Shown piece by piece: positions 1 through 10,509 of a stretch of 57,811 nucleotides of DNA. Each line of letters begins with the position of its first letter. Position 1 is the stretch's first letter. Both the position numbers and the translations under genes were made by a program. Below the pieces are notes generated by a model that saw only the letters and a program-made list of their open reading frames with translations, had not been told where the DNA came from and did not search any database. Source of the stretch: Trichinella spiralis (Eukaryota; Nematoda; Enoplea; Trichinellida; Trichinellidae); assembly GCA_000181795.3 (NCBI GenBank), contig CM012954.1, positions 8,470,081 to 8,527,891 of the forward strand, given 5' to 3'.

Positions 1-2155
1 AATTTAATTTTTAAAATTTGAATAAGAACAAATTTGTAATTTAATCGACGAAGAAAGGGAGAAAATTTTTCAATTTGACATAAAAGGAATCACTCTACTA
101 CCACCAACCATTCTGTAGGGTAGTAATGTGAGGCTCCTAAAACCGGTGCTGGCGTTTGTTGTTGATGATGATGGTGCGTAGCTGATGTTCCAGCAAACAG
201 TCCCATCGGTGGGGTTGGAGTGACAGGGTCTGGAGCGAGTGGTCCAAAATGAGCTGCACCCATTAATGGCATCGGGTTTGGTAATGAACTGACCGAATCG
301 AGGGTCTTTCGGGTACCAGTGCAAGGTTTACCGTCGTGAACGAGCAATGGAATCGAGATCCGTCTACTAGACATCAGCGAATTATTCAAATGACTCGGGC
401 CAATTGTTCGATCATGAATGCCTTTTTTGGTTTTGTATCTGGAGAAAAAAACAGTCACCAGTTAGTTGTATCAGTTCTCAACAGTTTTATACGGCACGTT
501 AATTAAGGGGGCCATTTTTTAACAAGGTCCTCTCAGGTATAACAAATGTGGTGAAAACAGTTTTCAGCTAAAATATCCTCTGGAGAATCTGAATGCACAC
601 GTAAGAGAATATCTAAATAGTTGAACTAAATCACTGCCACAAATGCACTTCAAAATTATGGTTTCATACTGTAAGCAGGAAATGAACAAACTCAGAAACT
701 TAAACGGAAGGCGTGGCTGTGAAAATGATCGAACTCTGGCTATGTTATTGAAGAGTTTGGGTAATATTAGTCACGAGAGCAATGGTGGGTTTTATAATCG
801 GCACGTTGGTGGAATTTCTCTCGTCTCACTCATTCTTAGTCTACTGTACTGTTTGTTCTTTGTCAAAATTGGCCCTTTTTAGAACTGACTTACGGTAACC
901 CACCCACTGAGATCGAACTCTTCTATCAGCGCTTACGCAAGTTTTGCATTTAGTAAATTTTCCACATGCTGTGCAAAATTTTCCTTTTGTACTGATTTCC
1001 AGTTGTTGAACAGAAACTGCATGTCGTCGAATGCATTCTTTGCACATTCTTTATCATCATTCTTAATTACTCTTTTATGAGAAAAGTTTCAACTTGATGA
1101 ACATTTGCACTTTAGCATAAATGAAAGAAAAAAAATATTTTCTTAAATACGTGCTTTTTGAAATTGCTTGACTTCCCTTTGTGATTCTTGTTTATAATTT
1201 ATAACTGGTAATGCAATTAATAAATAATTAACTTCGTCTTCTCTCTTTCAAGCCTTGAATAGCTTTAAATTTGAATTTATTACTTTTTGACATAAGTGTA
1301 GATAGATAGATGTAAGGTTTCACCACAAATAACCGTGAGAGGTTGAAAATAAAAGCGTTAAATTTTATGTGAAGCATTGCAAATCTTCGATGAGAAATAA
1401 TAGCATATCTATTTTGAGCCTTTTGTCAACAAAAATGTAAACCTGTTTTATTGCTCAAACTTTGAATTCATAGCATTATTAGTTTAAATTTACATTTTTT
1501 AGAATGACATTTTCCCTTTATTAACTTAATGCAACTTCATATTAAGCCAAATTTCCAATATGATTCATGCATATAACAGTGAATAGCAGCATTAATTGAT
1601 CATAGCAAAAAATATTGTTGAAATAAATCTTAAAATAGTTTTAATTAATGTGAAATTGGTAGAAGTTATGCATTGAAAAAAAAGACAAATAATTTTCTTA
1701 CCTGTGATTTTGAAACCATATTTTTACCTGGGTTGGTGTCAAGCGAATTTGCTGTGCAAGAAGTTCACGTTCCGGTGCAGACAAATAACGTTGTTGACGA
1801 AAGCGTCGCTCTAATTCGACCGTTTGAGATTTCGAGAACAATATTCGACGTTTTCTTTTCTTTGTCGACGATGTGGTTTGCTTTTTTGCCGTCACAGGTT
1901 CCGTTTTATCAGACAATTCCGAACCATTTGGGATATGCTTTTCATCCGTTGTTATATTATTAGCGCTGTTTTGTTGTTTAGAATCTGGATTTGGACTGTC
2001 AAGTTTGGCAGACGCTTGTCTGTGAATCGGAGAACGTGTTGATTTATCCGCAGTAATTTGATGAAACGGTTGATCTAGCATGTAAGCGTCTGTCAACGAA
2101 GATGGCGAGAGGTGGCGATAATGGTAAAAATCTGTCTGTACAGCACTAGCCGGGG
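1..2155. repeat. Left copy of a 2.15-kb terminal direct repeat
   Basis: Bases 1-2155 recur in the same orientation at 55658-57811 at about 99 % identity by eye (offset about 55,656). Similarity begins at the first base of the window and ends at its last base, so the window is terminally redundant. The unit holds the NK-2 second exon, its intron and the 3' part of its first exon, so it is not a transposon terminus. Explanations are a circle, a tandem duplication of about 55.66 kb, or two alleles joined by the assembler. Confidence 0.95.
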
Positions 2156-2834
2156 TTTGTTGCGGATATCTGACGGAAAATGTTGCTTGAAGCCACGGTG
2201 ATGGCGATGTGGCGACTGGCATACGACCGTTACAATAGCCGGTTGTTGGTGCTTGATCGAATGCGTGTCGTAAATGGAGCTGTACACCGTTTGCATATTG
2301 AAAATGACTGGGTTTTGCAAAAGATGTTGGTGTATATTCATGTCCAACTGAATGATGATTATAATGCGTGCAGTCATTTATGGGGGTGTTGGGTGTGGCA
2401 GAGAAGAGATCGTTTAGCTGATGAGGATGTTGTTGTTCTTGTTGATGATGCTGATGAAGCGTGACCTGCTGTGATTGCTGCTGTTGCTGATTATGTTGGT
2501 TGTGAAAAGGTGAGACATTATGCTGCTGCTGCTGTGGTTGAGGATGATGGTACATCAAGGCAACCGCAAAACGATTTTTCGAGGACAACTGTCGACGCTG
2601 GCTGGGCAATTGAAGTATATCCTTGACGGAAAAGCAAGTGGTTCGTTTGGATCGTTGCTCTGTTAGCCGCTCTTGGCTAGCCGGTCGACAATCTTCTAGC
2701 TGGTCTTGCTTCTGCTGCTTCTTATTGTCGTCGACAACTTGGTCCACTTTTTCAGTGCTCTCAAGTTGGCTAGTCAGCGTTTCGGCGCTGGCCGCCGGTT
2801 GGGTCAATTGGGCGTCGCCGGTTGAAGTCAACAT
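90..2834 (-). CDS. NK-2-class homeobox transcription factor (left copy)
   Basis: Sequence-specific nuclear DNA-binding protein of the NK-2 (NKX2/tinman/vnd/ceh-22) class. Two exons on the minus strand: 1702-2834 and 90-438, with a GT-AG intron whose ends split the Arg codon after the WFQNH motif. Predicted length is 493 residues. A TN (tinman, EH1-like) repression motif, FSVKDILQL, lies at about residues 68-76. A Gln/His-rich tract spans about 95-140, and the homeodomain spans about 325-384. Its recognition helix reads [13 protein letters not shown] with the class-defining Tyr at homeodomain position 54. The start is the first ATG after an in-frame stop. The stop used here gives the tail PTEWLVVVE, whereas the right-hand copy ends LQNGWW. 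A Trp ending is usual for NK-2 proteins, so this left tail may reflect a one-base error in a G run. Family is certain; orthology (ceh-22/NKX2-5 versus NKX2-2) is not. Confidence 0.93.
439..1701 (-). other. NK-2 intron with a nested Cys-rich reading frame
   Basis: This 1263-nt GT-AG intron interrupts the homeodomain codons. It is AT-rich. On the minus strand at 841-1047 there is a 68-residue ATG frame with CxxC, CxxC and a further CxxC pattern, followed by a good donor-like GTAAGT. It may be chance or an unrecognised exon. Ten of the eleven substitutions that separate the two terminal copies lie in this intron. Confidence 0.7.
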
Positions 2835-3048
2835 CAGCCTGGGCGCAACTTTCAAGTAGCTAATTTCACGTCGAATAAACAAAACACTACTTCAATAAGC
2901 ACACAGAAATTGATGAAGCTTTTTCGAGCTCGGCCGGTTTTCACGGTCAGACCTGATCCGCTTGTCGGCTACTGACGTTTACGCTCCGATCCGGTACTTT
3001 GCACTGTGGTCGACGGCTAACCGAATCCGGTCATTTTCATCACCTTGA

Positions 3049-3093
3049 CCAATCAACGTTGCTCGTCACCGATTGGTTAACATAACCGCCAAT
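3049..3093 (-). promoter_or_regulatory. CCAAT cluster upstream of the NK-2 gene
   Basis: CCAAT pentamers occur at 3049-3053 and 3089-3093, and an inverted one (ATTGG) at 3072-3076. They lie 215-260 bp upstream of the NK-2 start codon, in a locally GC-richer block (about 2900-3110) surrounded by AT-rich DNA. This is typical promoter composition. The transcription start is not identified. Confidence 0.45.
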
Positions 3094-3109
3094 CATACTA
3101 AACGAACAA

Positions 3110-5463
3110 AACTCCCTAATACAGCATATTCCATGTCGATTATTTAATTTTCTTACTTCCGTATTTATTATATGCACACGCACACACGCGCATATGTATA
3201 TACGCGTTTATTATACACGTACACCTATGCAGATTATAATACTGTATTATGATTGTTTGTTTTACTTTTCTAGTCTCATTTAGCGGTCACATGTGTGAAT
3301 GTGTATTAGTATTGACGTAGTTTTTCAAAGGCGCCGTCATGTCTGCGGAAATACTCATGTCACTTTACGGCAAGGTGTGAATCTCTCCGTGTGACTTTAA
3401 GTGATCTTCACGATTGCGAGTAACATGTGCGAGATGTGATGAAAAAAGTATCAATGAAAAGCAACAAACAGTTCATTTCATGTTTCCTTTGAATGATTTT
3501 ATTCTTTTTTTTTTGAAAATCAGTTTTATGCGAATGTCATTTATGAGGTATTTATTTATTTATTTATTTATTTACTGCTTTTAGAATCCATTTAATAATT
3601 TATCTGATGAATAAGAGTAGACAATTTCTCACTTGCACACCCATTCAAAAATCCATTTATCATTGAAGAAACGCATGAGACTTCTGCTCCTAATTGCACT
3701 TTTCCATTCAGCGAATGGAATAGAAAGCTAAAGTTATTCTGCTTTAGGCTTGAATGGTGTAAATTGTAAAATTAGTAAATTGAAGTTGCAAGTTGCTCAG
3801 ATGAATTATCAAATTATATTATTCAGCTTGTAATCATATTTTCAGTTCAACGTAAAACGTATAAATATTTTTTGCTTTATTTGTTTTTCATAATTTTTGT
3901 GAAATAAAATTGGTTGCAATAAAAATTTTATGAATGATTTTTGTCCAGGTTAATGATTAGATTAGATAAACGGATTGTTTGTTCTTTATCATCTCTATTA
4001 ATGAGTTTTTTTTCGAAAAGAATATTTAATAATAAAGAACTGTGCAAAGCTTTCTGTCACTGTCACTGACTTTTTATTAATGCAAATGTTTAGCAGTAAT
4101 GTTCAGAAACTTCAAAAAATCTGTCGTGCATGCTTTGTTTGTTCGTCGATGATTTTCATATGTATTTGACATATTTTTTTGAATACAACATGGGAAGCAT
4201 TATTGCAATAGAAATGCCTTTTGCAGTGAAGCTAGAGATTTATGCTTGAGAAATACAAACAATTCTGAGACAGAAAAATGCACCTTGGTATCAAATGGCA
4301 GGTGTAAATTGACACCAAAGCATCAACTGTCATTATAAGCTTAACTAGTGAAACTGGTCATTTGTTCGTTATAGAAAGTAAACGTTTTCAACTATAACTT
4401 TAGCATGTTGATGATAAATTAATTTGAAGGCAGAAATGTTGAGAAAATAGTATTTGCGAATCAAAACAATAATTCCTAAATAGTGCCGTGCTAGCTGGAT
4501 TCAACACTGACTGCTTGGTGGGAATAATGCTTAGCCAGTCCATATGTAATTAATATTCATTTATCGGAGTCAACTTTAAATCTTTTATTACATCACTGCT
4601 ATGCAGGTTGTTAAATAGTGTTTTTTACAATTAAAATACTACTGAAATTCATAAAAAAATTTATATCTAAAATACAAAAAGAAACAGCTTCTTTTAGGAA
4701 GCATAAAAAGCAGAATGTCATGGTTATGGGCAATGTGTGGTTGTTTTTGGCTTTTCTTTTAGTCTTATGCATCATAATAAACAAGTGAAAATCTTAAATT
4801 ATAATATTGCGAATTGTAAAGAAAAAAATTAATTAACATAAACAAAAAATGAAAGCACTAATGAAAAATCATTCCTCTCATACCAAAAAATTAAGAATTT
4901 GTCAATAATGCATTATTTGAACGGATAATTAATATTTTTAAAAAATTAATACATTTAAACTTAGAAAGTTGATAACAGTTTGATTTAATGTATATATTTA
5001 TTGCTTACGCAATATTCGTTATGTTTACGTACTTGAATAAATTACAGTTGTCTTACTGTAAAGATTTTTTCAGAATTTAAAAGAGTGAGAATTCTTCATG
5101 CTGTGTCTTTTGTATTGAATGTCAAATATATAAAAAATTGTTAATAAATTTGTTTAAAAAAATTCCTGTCGCGCTGCTACTTTTTCATTGTATACCATAT
5201 CATTGATATTTGACTTTATATTTTGTAGCGTTTTGTTTCTGTGCTACGTTGTTTTTGAAATTATTTTTATTATACATTATAAGTAGCATAATGCATCCTT
5301 TTTTGTTTAGCAGGAAATTAGTAGGATGTTGTGTGAAATTTATAGCACTAGAGCATAATTCTTTGTTAAAAGATGTAGAGGAAAATTTAATAGTTTGTTT
5401 AAGATTCGAATTCAGCGGAATTGTGTAACTGAACTTATAGAGGTTGAAATCAAGAACCCAAAA
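3110..5463. other. Intergenic region between divergent NK-2 and TIM50
   Basis: AT-rich DNA separates two divergently transcribed genes. It holds a CA/TA-rich patch near 3170-3210 and a TTTA microsatellite at about 3550-3574. A T-rich open frame near 5210-5428 reads as hydrophobic residues only because of base composition. I see no gene here. Confidence 0.6.
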
Positions 5464-7841
5464 ATGATATCTCGGTTAGTTGCTCATTCGAAGCTTTGTC
5501 CAAATTTGTCTGTGATATCGGCACGCAGTATTTTTGGAAATTTTTCTGGAACCGGTGGTGGTGTTCTGCATTTCATGAGTGGTTCCAGTGGTAATGGCTA
5601 GATTGAAAATTTTTTTCATGTAATATAAGTTCATAATAATTAGTTTTCGTTTTCAGTTAAAAATCAGCTTGGTTTCCGCTTAGTCAGCCATTCTGCATGG
5701 CCTTTGTTTACAGCTTCGAAAGTTGATTTTCAAAAAGAAGATTTAGTAATGAAAGAAGAATTAAAACGATACGATGAAACTATGCGCAAAAATACCAAGT
5801 ATGGTTTGGCAATATTGGGGATTGGTTGTCTCATTGCAGGTGGCGTAGCGGTAGCCAAGTGGGGAGGCCCTGTAAAAGACGATCTCGGTTTTCCGGTAAG
5901 CCGTATCAATTATTATTGAATTAAAATCATTTTATTAAATAAAACATCTTATAGGTTGTGGACGAATTTTCCGAAAGTGAATTTTCGATAAAATTGTAGA
6001 ATGATGCGTGATGTTTTGATATGGTTCTCTTTTAGTGCCATTTTTGAAACAACGAATTTTGAGAACTTGGAAACAGATTCGTTTGCTTGAAAAAGTGAGT
6101 GAATTTTAATTTACATTTGAAATATTTATTATTATTGTTTTTTAAATGAAAATTCAGTATATCAAAGAGCCTAGTCGCGATATACTTCTGCCCGATCCTT
6201 TGAAAGAACCGTATTATCAACCTCCATTTACTTTGGTCATCGAGTTGACTGGTGTTCTTGTTCATCCTGATTGGACAGTATGTTTATTTTATTGAATTAA
6301 AAAATGAGCTATAAAATTAATTTCAGTACCAGACTGGTTGGAGATTCAAAAAGCGTCCGGCAGTGGAACACTTTATCAAACAAGTGGGTTTTCCGAATTT
6401 TGAAGTGGTTATTTTTACATCTGAACCTGGGATTGTAAGTTTTTTCTTAAAACGATGGCCAGTAGTGTTTCATTTGTGCGTTGTTTTTTTAGTCGGCTTT
6501 TCCAATTATCGATAGTCTTGATCCTCAGGGGTTGATCATGTACAGACTGTTCCGCGATGCAACTAAATACGTCAACGGACACCATGTCAAGGTAAGTATT
6601 TTTAGTATAATTTCAGTGGTGAGGAAGTGTTCAGTTCAACTGCATCTTACTATATGTTCTTAAATAATTTTTAAATGTCATATTTTTAATTTTTCAATAA
6701 TTAAACAATATAATGATTAATAAAATTAATTGTTTTTGATAAATCAGTAAAGATTTAAACAGTAAGCATTTTTCGCTGCTCAAATGAATTTTTAGTTGTG
6801 CACTGTAGCATCTATCCTGATTATTATTTATAAAGTACATTTGTAGTGAAGACTAAATTTAATTATTTTATCATCTGTAACATAATAATCGTGCAGTTTA
6901 CGCGAAATACACTTTTAAATTTGTTTCATCATTTCGTGTGCTTTATATTCATTTAAATTTTGCACCTGAACATAGAAGTTAATGATCAATCAATCCAATT
7001 TTTCAAATTGTTGGTTGTGCTGACAATTGCTGACATCAGTTTTTGTTTAATTTATTTGTCTGGAATACGATCGGTTTCGATCTGCTTGCCGGATAAATAT
7101 TTTATTTGATATTGATTTTAAAATGTAAATTAAATTGAATAATTGAGTATATATTTTAAAAATTGCGCAATTATTCAAGTTGTGTTTTTCTATATAATTT
7201 TCAGTTTGACAAATTTAGCGATTTATAAATTTAGAAGAAGGATGGTGTAATAATTTGCAATCAGATATACATGGAAGTGTCGGCTTTGAAGAAATTTAAA
7301 TTTTTTAATATTTAGGATTTGTCGCGTTTGAACCGTGATTTGTCTAGAGTGATTTTGATCGACTGGGATCCGAAATCGTTTCAACTGCAACCGGAAAATG
7401 TACTTCGTTTGCCGAAATGGGAAGGTTCAGATTCCGATTTGGGTTTAGTTGAATTGGCTTCTTTTCTGAAAAGTAAATATATTGCAATTATTGATGTTAT
7501 GTAATAATTGATATTGATGATATAATTGTTGTTTATTTCACAGCTTTGGCTGCAAGCGGCATAAAAGATGTGCGTCCAGTTCTTCAATATTATAGTTCTT
7601 TTGATAATCCATTGGAAGAATATCGCAAAAAGAGACAACAGTTAGAGGTTCATAAATTTTGCTTACAACTTTTTCCATATACATTATTTATAATGTTGTA
7701 CTTCTTGAATTTGAATTTCTTTATTTGTTTTGTTGTATTTTACAGGAAGAACAAGAAAAGCTGAACGATTCAAGCAAACCTTTCACCGGACCGAAAGCTA
7801 GTTCATTTATGGGTCGATTTTGGCAACGCAAAAGCATCTAA
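5464..7841 (+). CDS. TIMM50: TIM50, presequence receptor of the mitochondrial TIM23 translocase
   Basis: Inner-membrane subunit that receives presequences emerging from TOM and passes them to the TIM23 channel. Ten exons: 5464-5590, 5657-5895, 5955-5976, 6036-6094, 6158-6277, 6327-6434, 6493-6591, 7316-7472, 7544-7647, 7746-7841; phases agree throughout and give 376 residues. Residues 1-25 look like a mitochondrial presequence (Arg/Lys/Ser-rich, no acids). A single membrane helix spans about 91-110. The FCP1/HAD-like domain follows (about 170-300), with family blocks [37 protein letters not shown] and GHHVKDLS. The HAD motif I aspartates are replaced ([11 protein letters not shown]), as in other animal TIM50 proteins, so phosphatase activity is not expected. 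Exon 3 is only 22 nt and one intron is 49 nt. The start has an A-rich context; no upstream in-frame ATG was found. Confidence 0.97.
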
Positions 7842-9425
7842 TGAAGAAAAATTGGCAGTTTTCGTGAGTGCAAAAAAATCATCAAGCATGTGTTGTAATT
7901 TTCTTTATTTTTCAATTTACTTCTGCAAAATTTTAGTTCGATACTTTTGCAATTTGCAATCTGCAATTGTGAAAATTAAAATATACATATATATATATAT
8001 GCAAATATCGGAAGAGATAGATGTTGAGAACGGTGACATTTTTAAGCTTTTTCATTATTAATTTATTTATTCCACTTATAATCAAACAAGTGATTAAGTA
8101 GAAGTAGATTTTTGTTTGTGCACAGTGCAACGCGTTTGCTTCTAGCTCAAAGCAGAATTACTTGCAGCGAGTGAGAGTGCTCGCTGTTGCGTTTGCAATC
8201 GATTTGCTCTTGCGTGTTGGTTCTTTGTAAAAATTTGTGCTCGGATCTTATTTTCAATTATGTGCTTTTATTTTTATTTAAATTTTTTAATGTTTTATTT
8301 TATACAATTGATTTTAATTGTTTTTTGTTGTTATTGTGAGAAATATGTGATGAAAAAAACTTGACTCAGCTCTTGGGATAGTTTTATCTTTTCCATTAAT
8401 AATATTATTTTTTTTGCTGCGAAGATTGTCAATAATTTTTCATTTGTCATCAGTGAGAATAATAATGATAATAATAATTTAACTGATTTTGGAGTAATTT
8501 GAGGTTTCTGTTTATAGTAACGGCCGTTTTCTGACATTCTTGCATAGCAACATTGTTTAATTAAATTTTCCACCAGAAAGCAGTGGAAAACCTTGTGCAA
8601 CAGCAATTGCTAATGAATATTTAATTTGCATGAAACTGAAAAATGCAAATATTATCTTTTTTTTGTTCCGCAATAACAACAAATTCATTTGCAACAAAGT
8701 TTCTCATTTATAGTATTTTATTGTCTTGTTGAAATTTCAATAAAACAAAAAAGGATATGTATATTCCATAACCTCCCCCCCCCTCTTCACTTCTTTGTTT
8801 CGAATTTCATTTTTCATACTTTCGATTGTTCTCGGCTTCAGCTCGGATAACCAAGTAAAATCCTACTGCGCACGATCGGGCAGGCTAACGATTAGGCAAG
8901 CAGACAGTGTGGTCGGGATGCGAGCAAAAACGGAAAAATTCAACGATGCATGACCAGCTGTCAATTAGCGGTTGCCATCAATCTAGTGTAGACAGTGGTG
9001 AACAATTAATAATAGCTAACTCTGTTGTATAGATAGATTACGTTGAAATTACGGTTACAAAATTGTGTTTATTGCTTTTGTCATTATTACCATTAAGTGG
9101 GCGTTGTCAATGTTGCGTGTAGAAATGGCGAAACTGATTCTCACAATCTACTATTGATTGGTGAATTCAGTTCTGTAAACTAAGAAGAAATGTGAGCTGT
9201 GTATTTTTGTTTCTTTGGTGCATATGTAGTAGAAGAGAGAGAGAGTGATGTAGAAGCTTTGTGCAAATTTGTTTATTTGACATGTGGTTGCTTGTGCATG
9301 TGCGTGGTGTGTGTGTGTGTGTGTTTCATTGATTATTGTCAAAACACAAGGGGAATAATGGAAGCAAAAAAATACATATATTATATACCTGTTGATCGAG
9401 GGAGAAGCGGTGATTTGGGGTTCAA
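7842..9425. other. Intergenic region between convergent TIM50 and the two-TM gene
   Basis: This stretch is mostly AT-rich. A 7-bp perfect stem with an 8-nt loop lies at 8165-8186. A GC-richer block at about 8820-8990 has no supported reading frame, and a nine-C run lies at 8775-8783. GT repeats occur near 9305-9325. On the minus strand an AATAAA near 9274 could serve the two-TM gene. No gene is supported here. Confidence 0.55.
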
Positions 9426-9965
9426 TCACTGTTTTGAGTGGTTGACAAACCAGCGTATGTGACCGGCATATTCGTGGAAAAGCTTGACGAGATTCTTTTT
9501 TTGCAACAACAAGCACAGCAGGCAAAAAATCAAACCAATAGCCATGAACACTCCGGCTACGAACTCGAATTCGCTCTGCTTCTGACTGAGCAGCACAATG
9601 ATGGCCGACGTGATCAGAGTTATGCCGACGATCAGGAAGCCGCCCACGCTGAGCACTGTACCTTGACTTGACAAGCCGGTGCCGTGAGAGGCGATCAACT
9701 TCTGCTGTTGTGGATACTGTGGCACCAAACTGGCGCTGGATGTGGACATTGGCGATTGGTCAGCGGCAAATGAGACAGTTTTATTCTTGTTGTTGTTGTT
9801 GTTGTTGTTCGAAACTGAGCCTGGGATATTCGAGCTCGTATCCAACGTGATTCTTACCACTGGAGTTTCACCGGGCGGCTGGTTTGTAGTAGTTGTTGCT
9901 GTTGCAACTGGTTGATCGTCCACAACGTTCGGTTGATCAGTTTCAATTTGCATGTTTAATTTCAT
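9426..9965 (-). CDS. Unrecognised protein with two membrane segments
   Basis: I do not recognise this gene. It is a single-exon frame of 179 residues; the first ATG of the open frame is at 9965, and the frame stays open to about 10097 without another ATG. The N-terminal half is polar and low in complexity, with a Thr run (about 23-27) and an Asn run (53-59) encoded by a GTT microsatellite. Two hydrophobic helices follow at about 104-126 and 133-155, separated by a very short polar loop, which suggests a hairpin with both ends on one side. The C-terminal tail is basic and aromatic. There is no signal peptide, and no enzyme motif is visible. It points towards TIM50, with its CRE/CCAAT promoter-like block about 480 bp upstream. 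Normal codon use and sustained length support it as a gene; its function is unknown. Confidence 0.7.
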   Translation of the reverse strand: MKLNMQIETDQPNVVDDQPVATATTTTNQPPGETPVVRITLDTSSNIPGSVSNNNNNNNKNKTVSFAADQSPMSTSSASLVPQYPQQQKLIASHGTGLSSQGTVLSVGGFLIVGITLITSAIIVLLSQKQSEFEFVAGVFMAIGLIFCLLCLLLQKKNLVKLFHEYAGHIRWFVNHSKQ

Positions 9966-10441
9966 TTCACATGTCCGAATTGAGGGGAGTAAAGCAATCT
10001 TTCTATTGTTGTCGTTGTCGTCGTTCAGTGAGTAATAATTATGTGAGCAATGAAATTTGCCCAACACGATAACAGTGCCAACGGGCGCAGCAACCAAAAT
10101 TCACAGACTTGAGAACAAAAGCTCTCGCCTGCTCTGTACACAAAATTGCACAAGCACACGACTTACGTCAGCGCCAGAAGAAGCACGCTTTTGCTTTTCT
10201 ATATTTATCTACTTTCCAGTGTAAACAATAATACACGCACTTTACGCATGCGTGTGTGTGGCGCCTCTTGTACAAAGATTGAGTGGGTAATGAGATGACA
10301 ATTGCAGTTGTTTTTTTTTCTATACTGTCATTATTATTATTTTTATCCACTGTGTAGATGTGATATTTTTTTGAAAAACGCTTCTGAATGATCAGTCAGT
10401 CAGTCGCAGCCTTTGCCAGGTGGTGCTTTGGGATCTGACTG

Positions 10442-10455
10442 TGACGTCAACCAAT
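10442..10455 (-). promoter_or_regulatory. Perfect CRE next to a CCAAT box
   Basis: TGACGTCA, the palindromic CREB/ATF site, lies at 10442-10449 and is followed directly by CCAAT at 10451-10455. The block (about 10390-10510) is GC-richer than its surroundings and lies about 480 bp upstream of the start of the minus-strand two-TM gene, so it is the best promoter candidate for that gene. The sites are seen directly; their use is inferred. Confidence 0.5.
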
Positions 10456-10509
10456 GACGACCCGCTTCTGCTGTCTAGCTTGGCCTGTTTCGTCGAACAG
10501 CCGGCTTGC

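Noticed and set aside
1-2155. The direct repeats at the window ends as long terminal repeats of a mobile element
   Set aside because: They contain exons and an intron of a host homeobox gene, and the DNA between them is ordinary host genes.
9419-9432. GGTTCAATC resembling a tRNA B box
   Set aside because: No matching A box, no cloverleaf pairing around it, and it lies in the 3' end of a coding frame.
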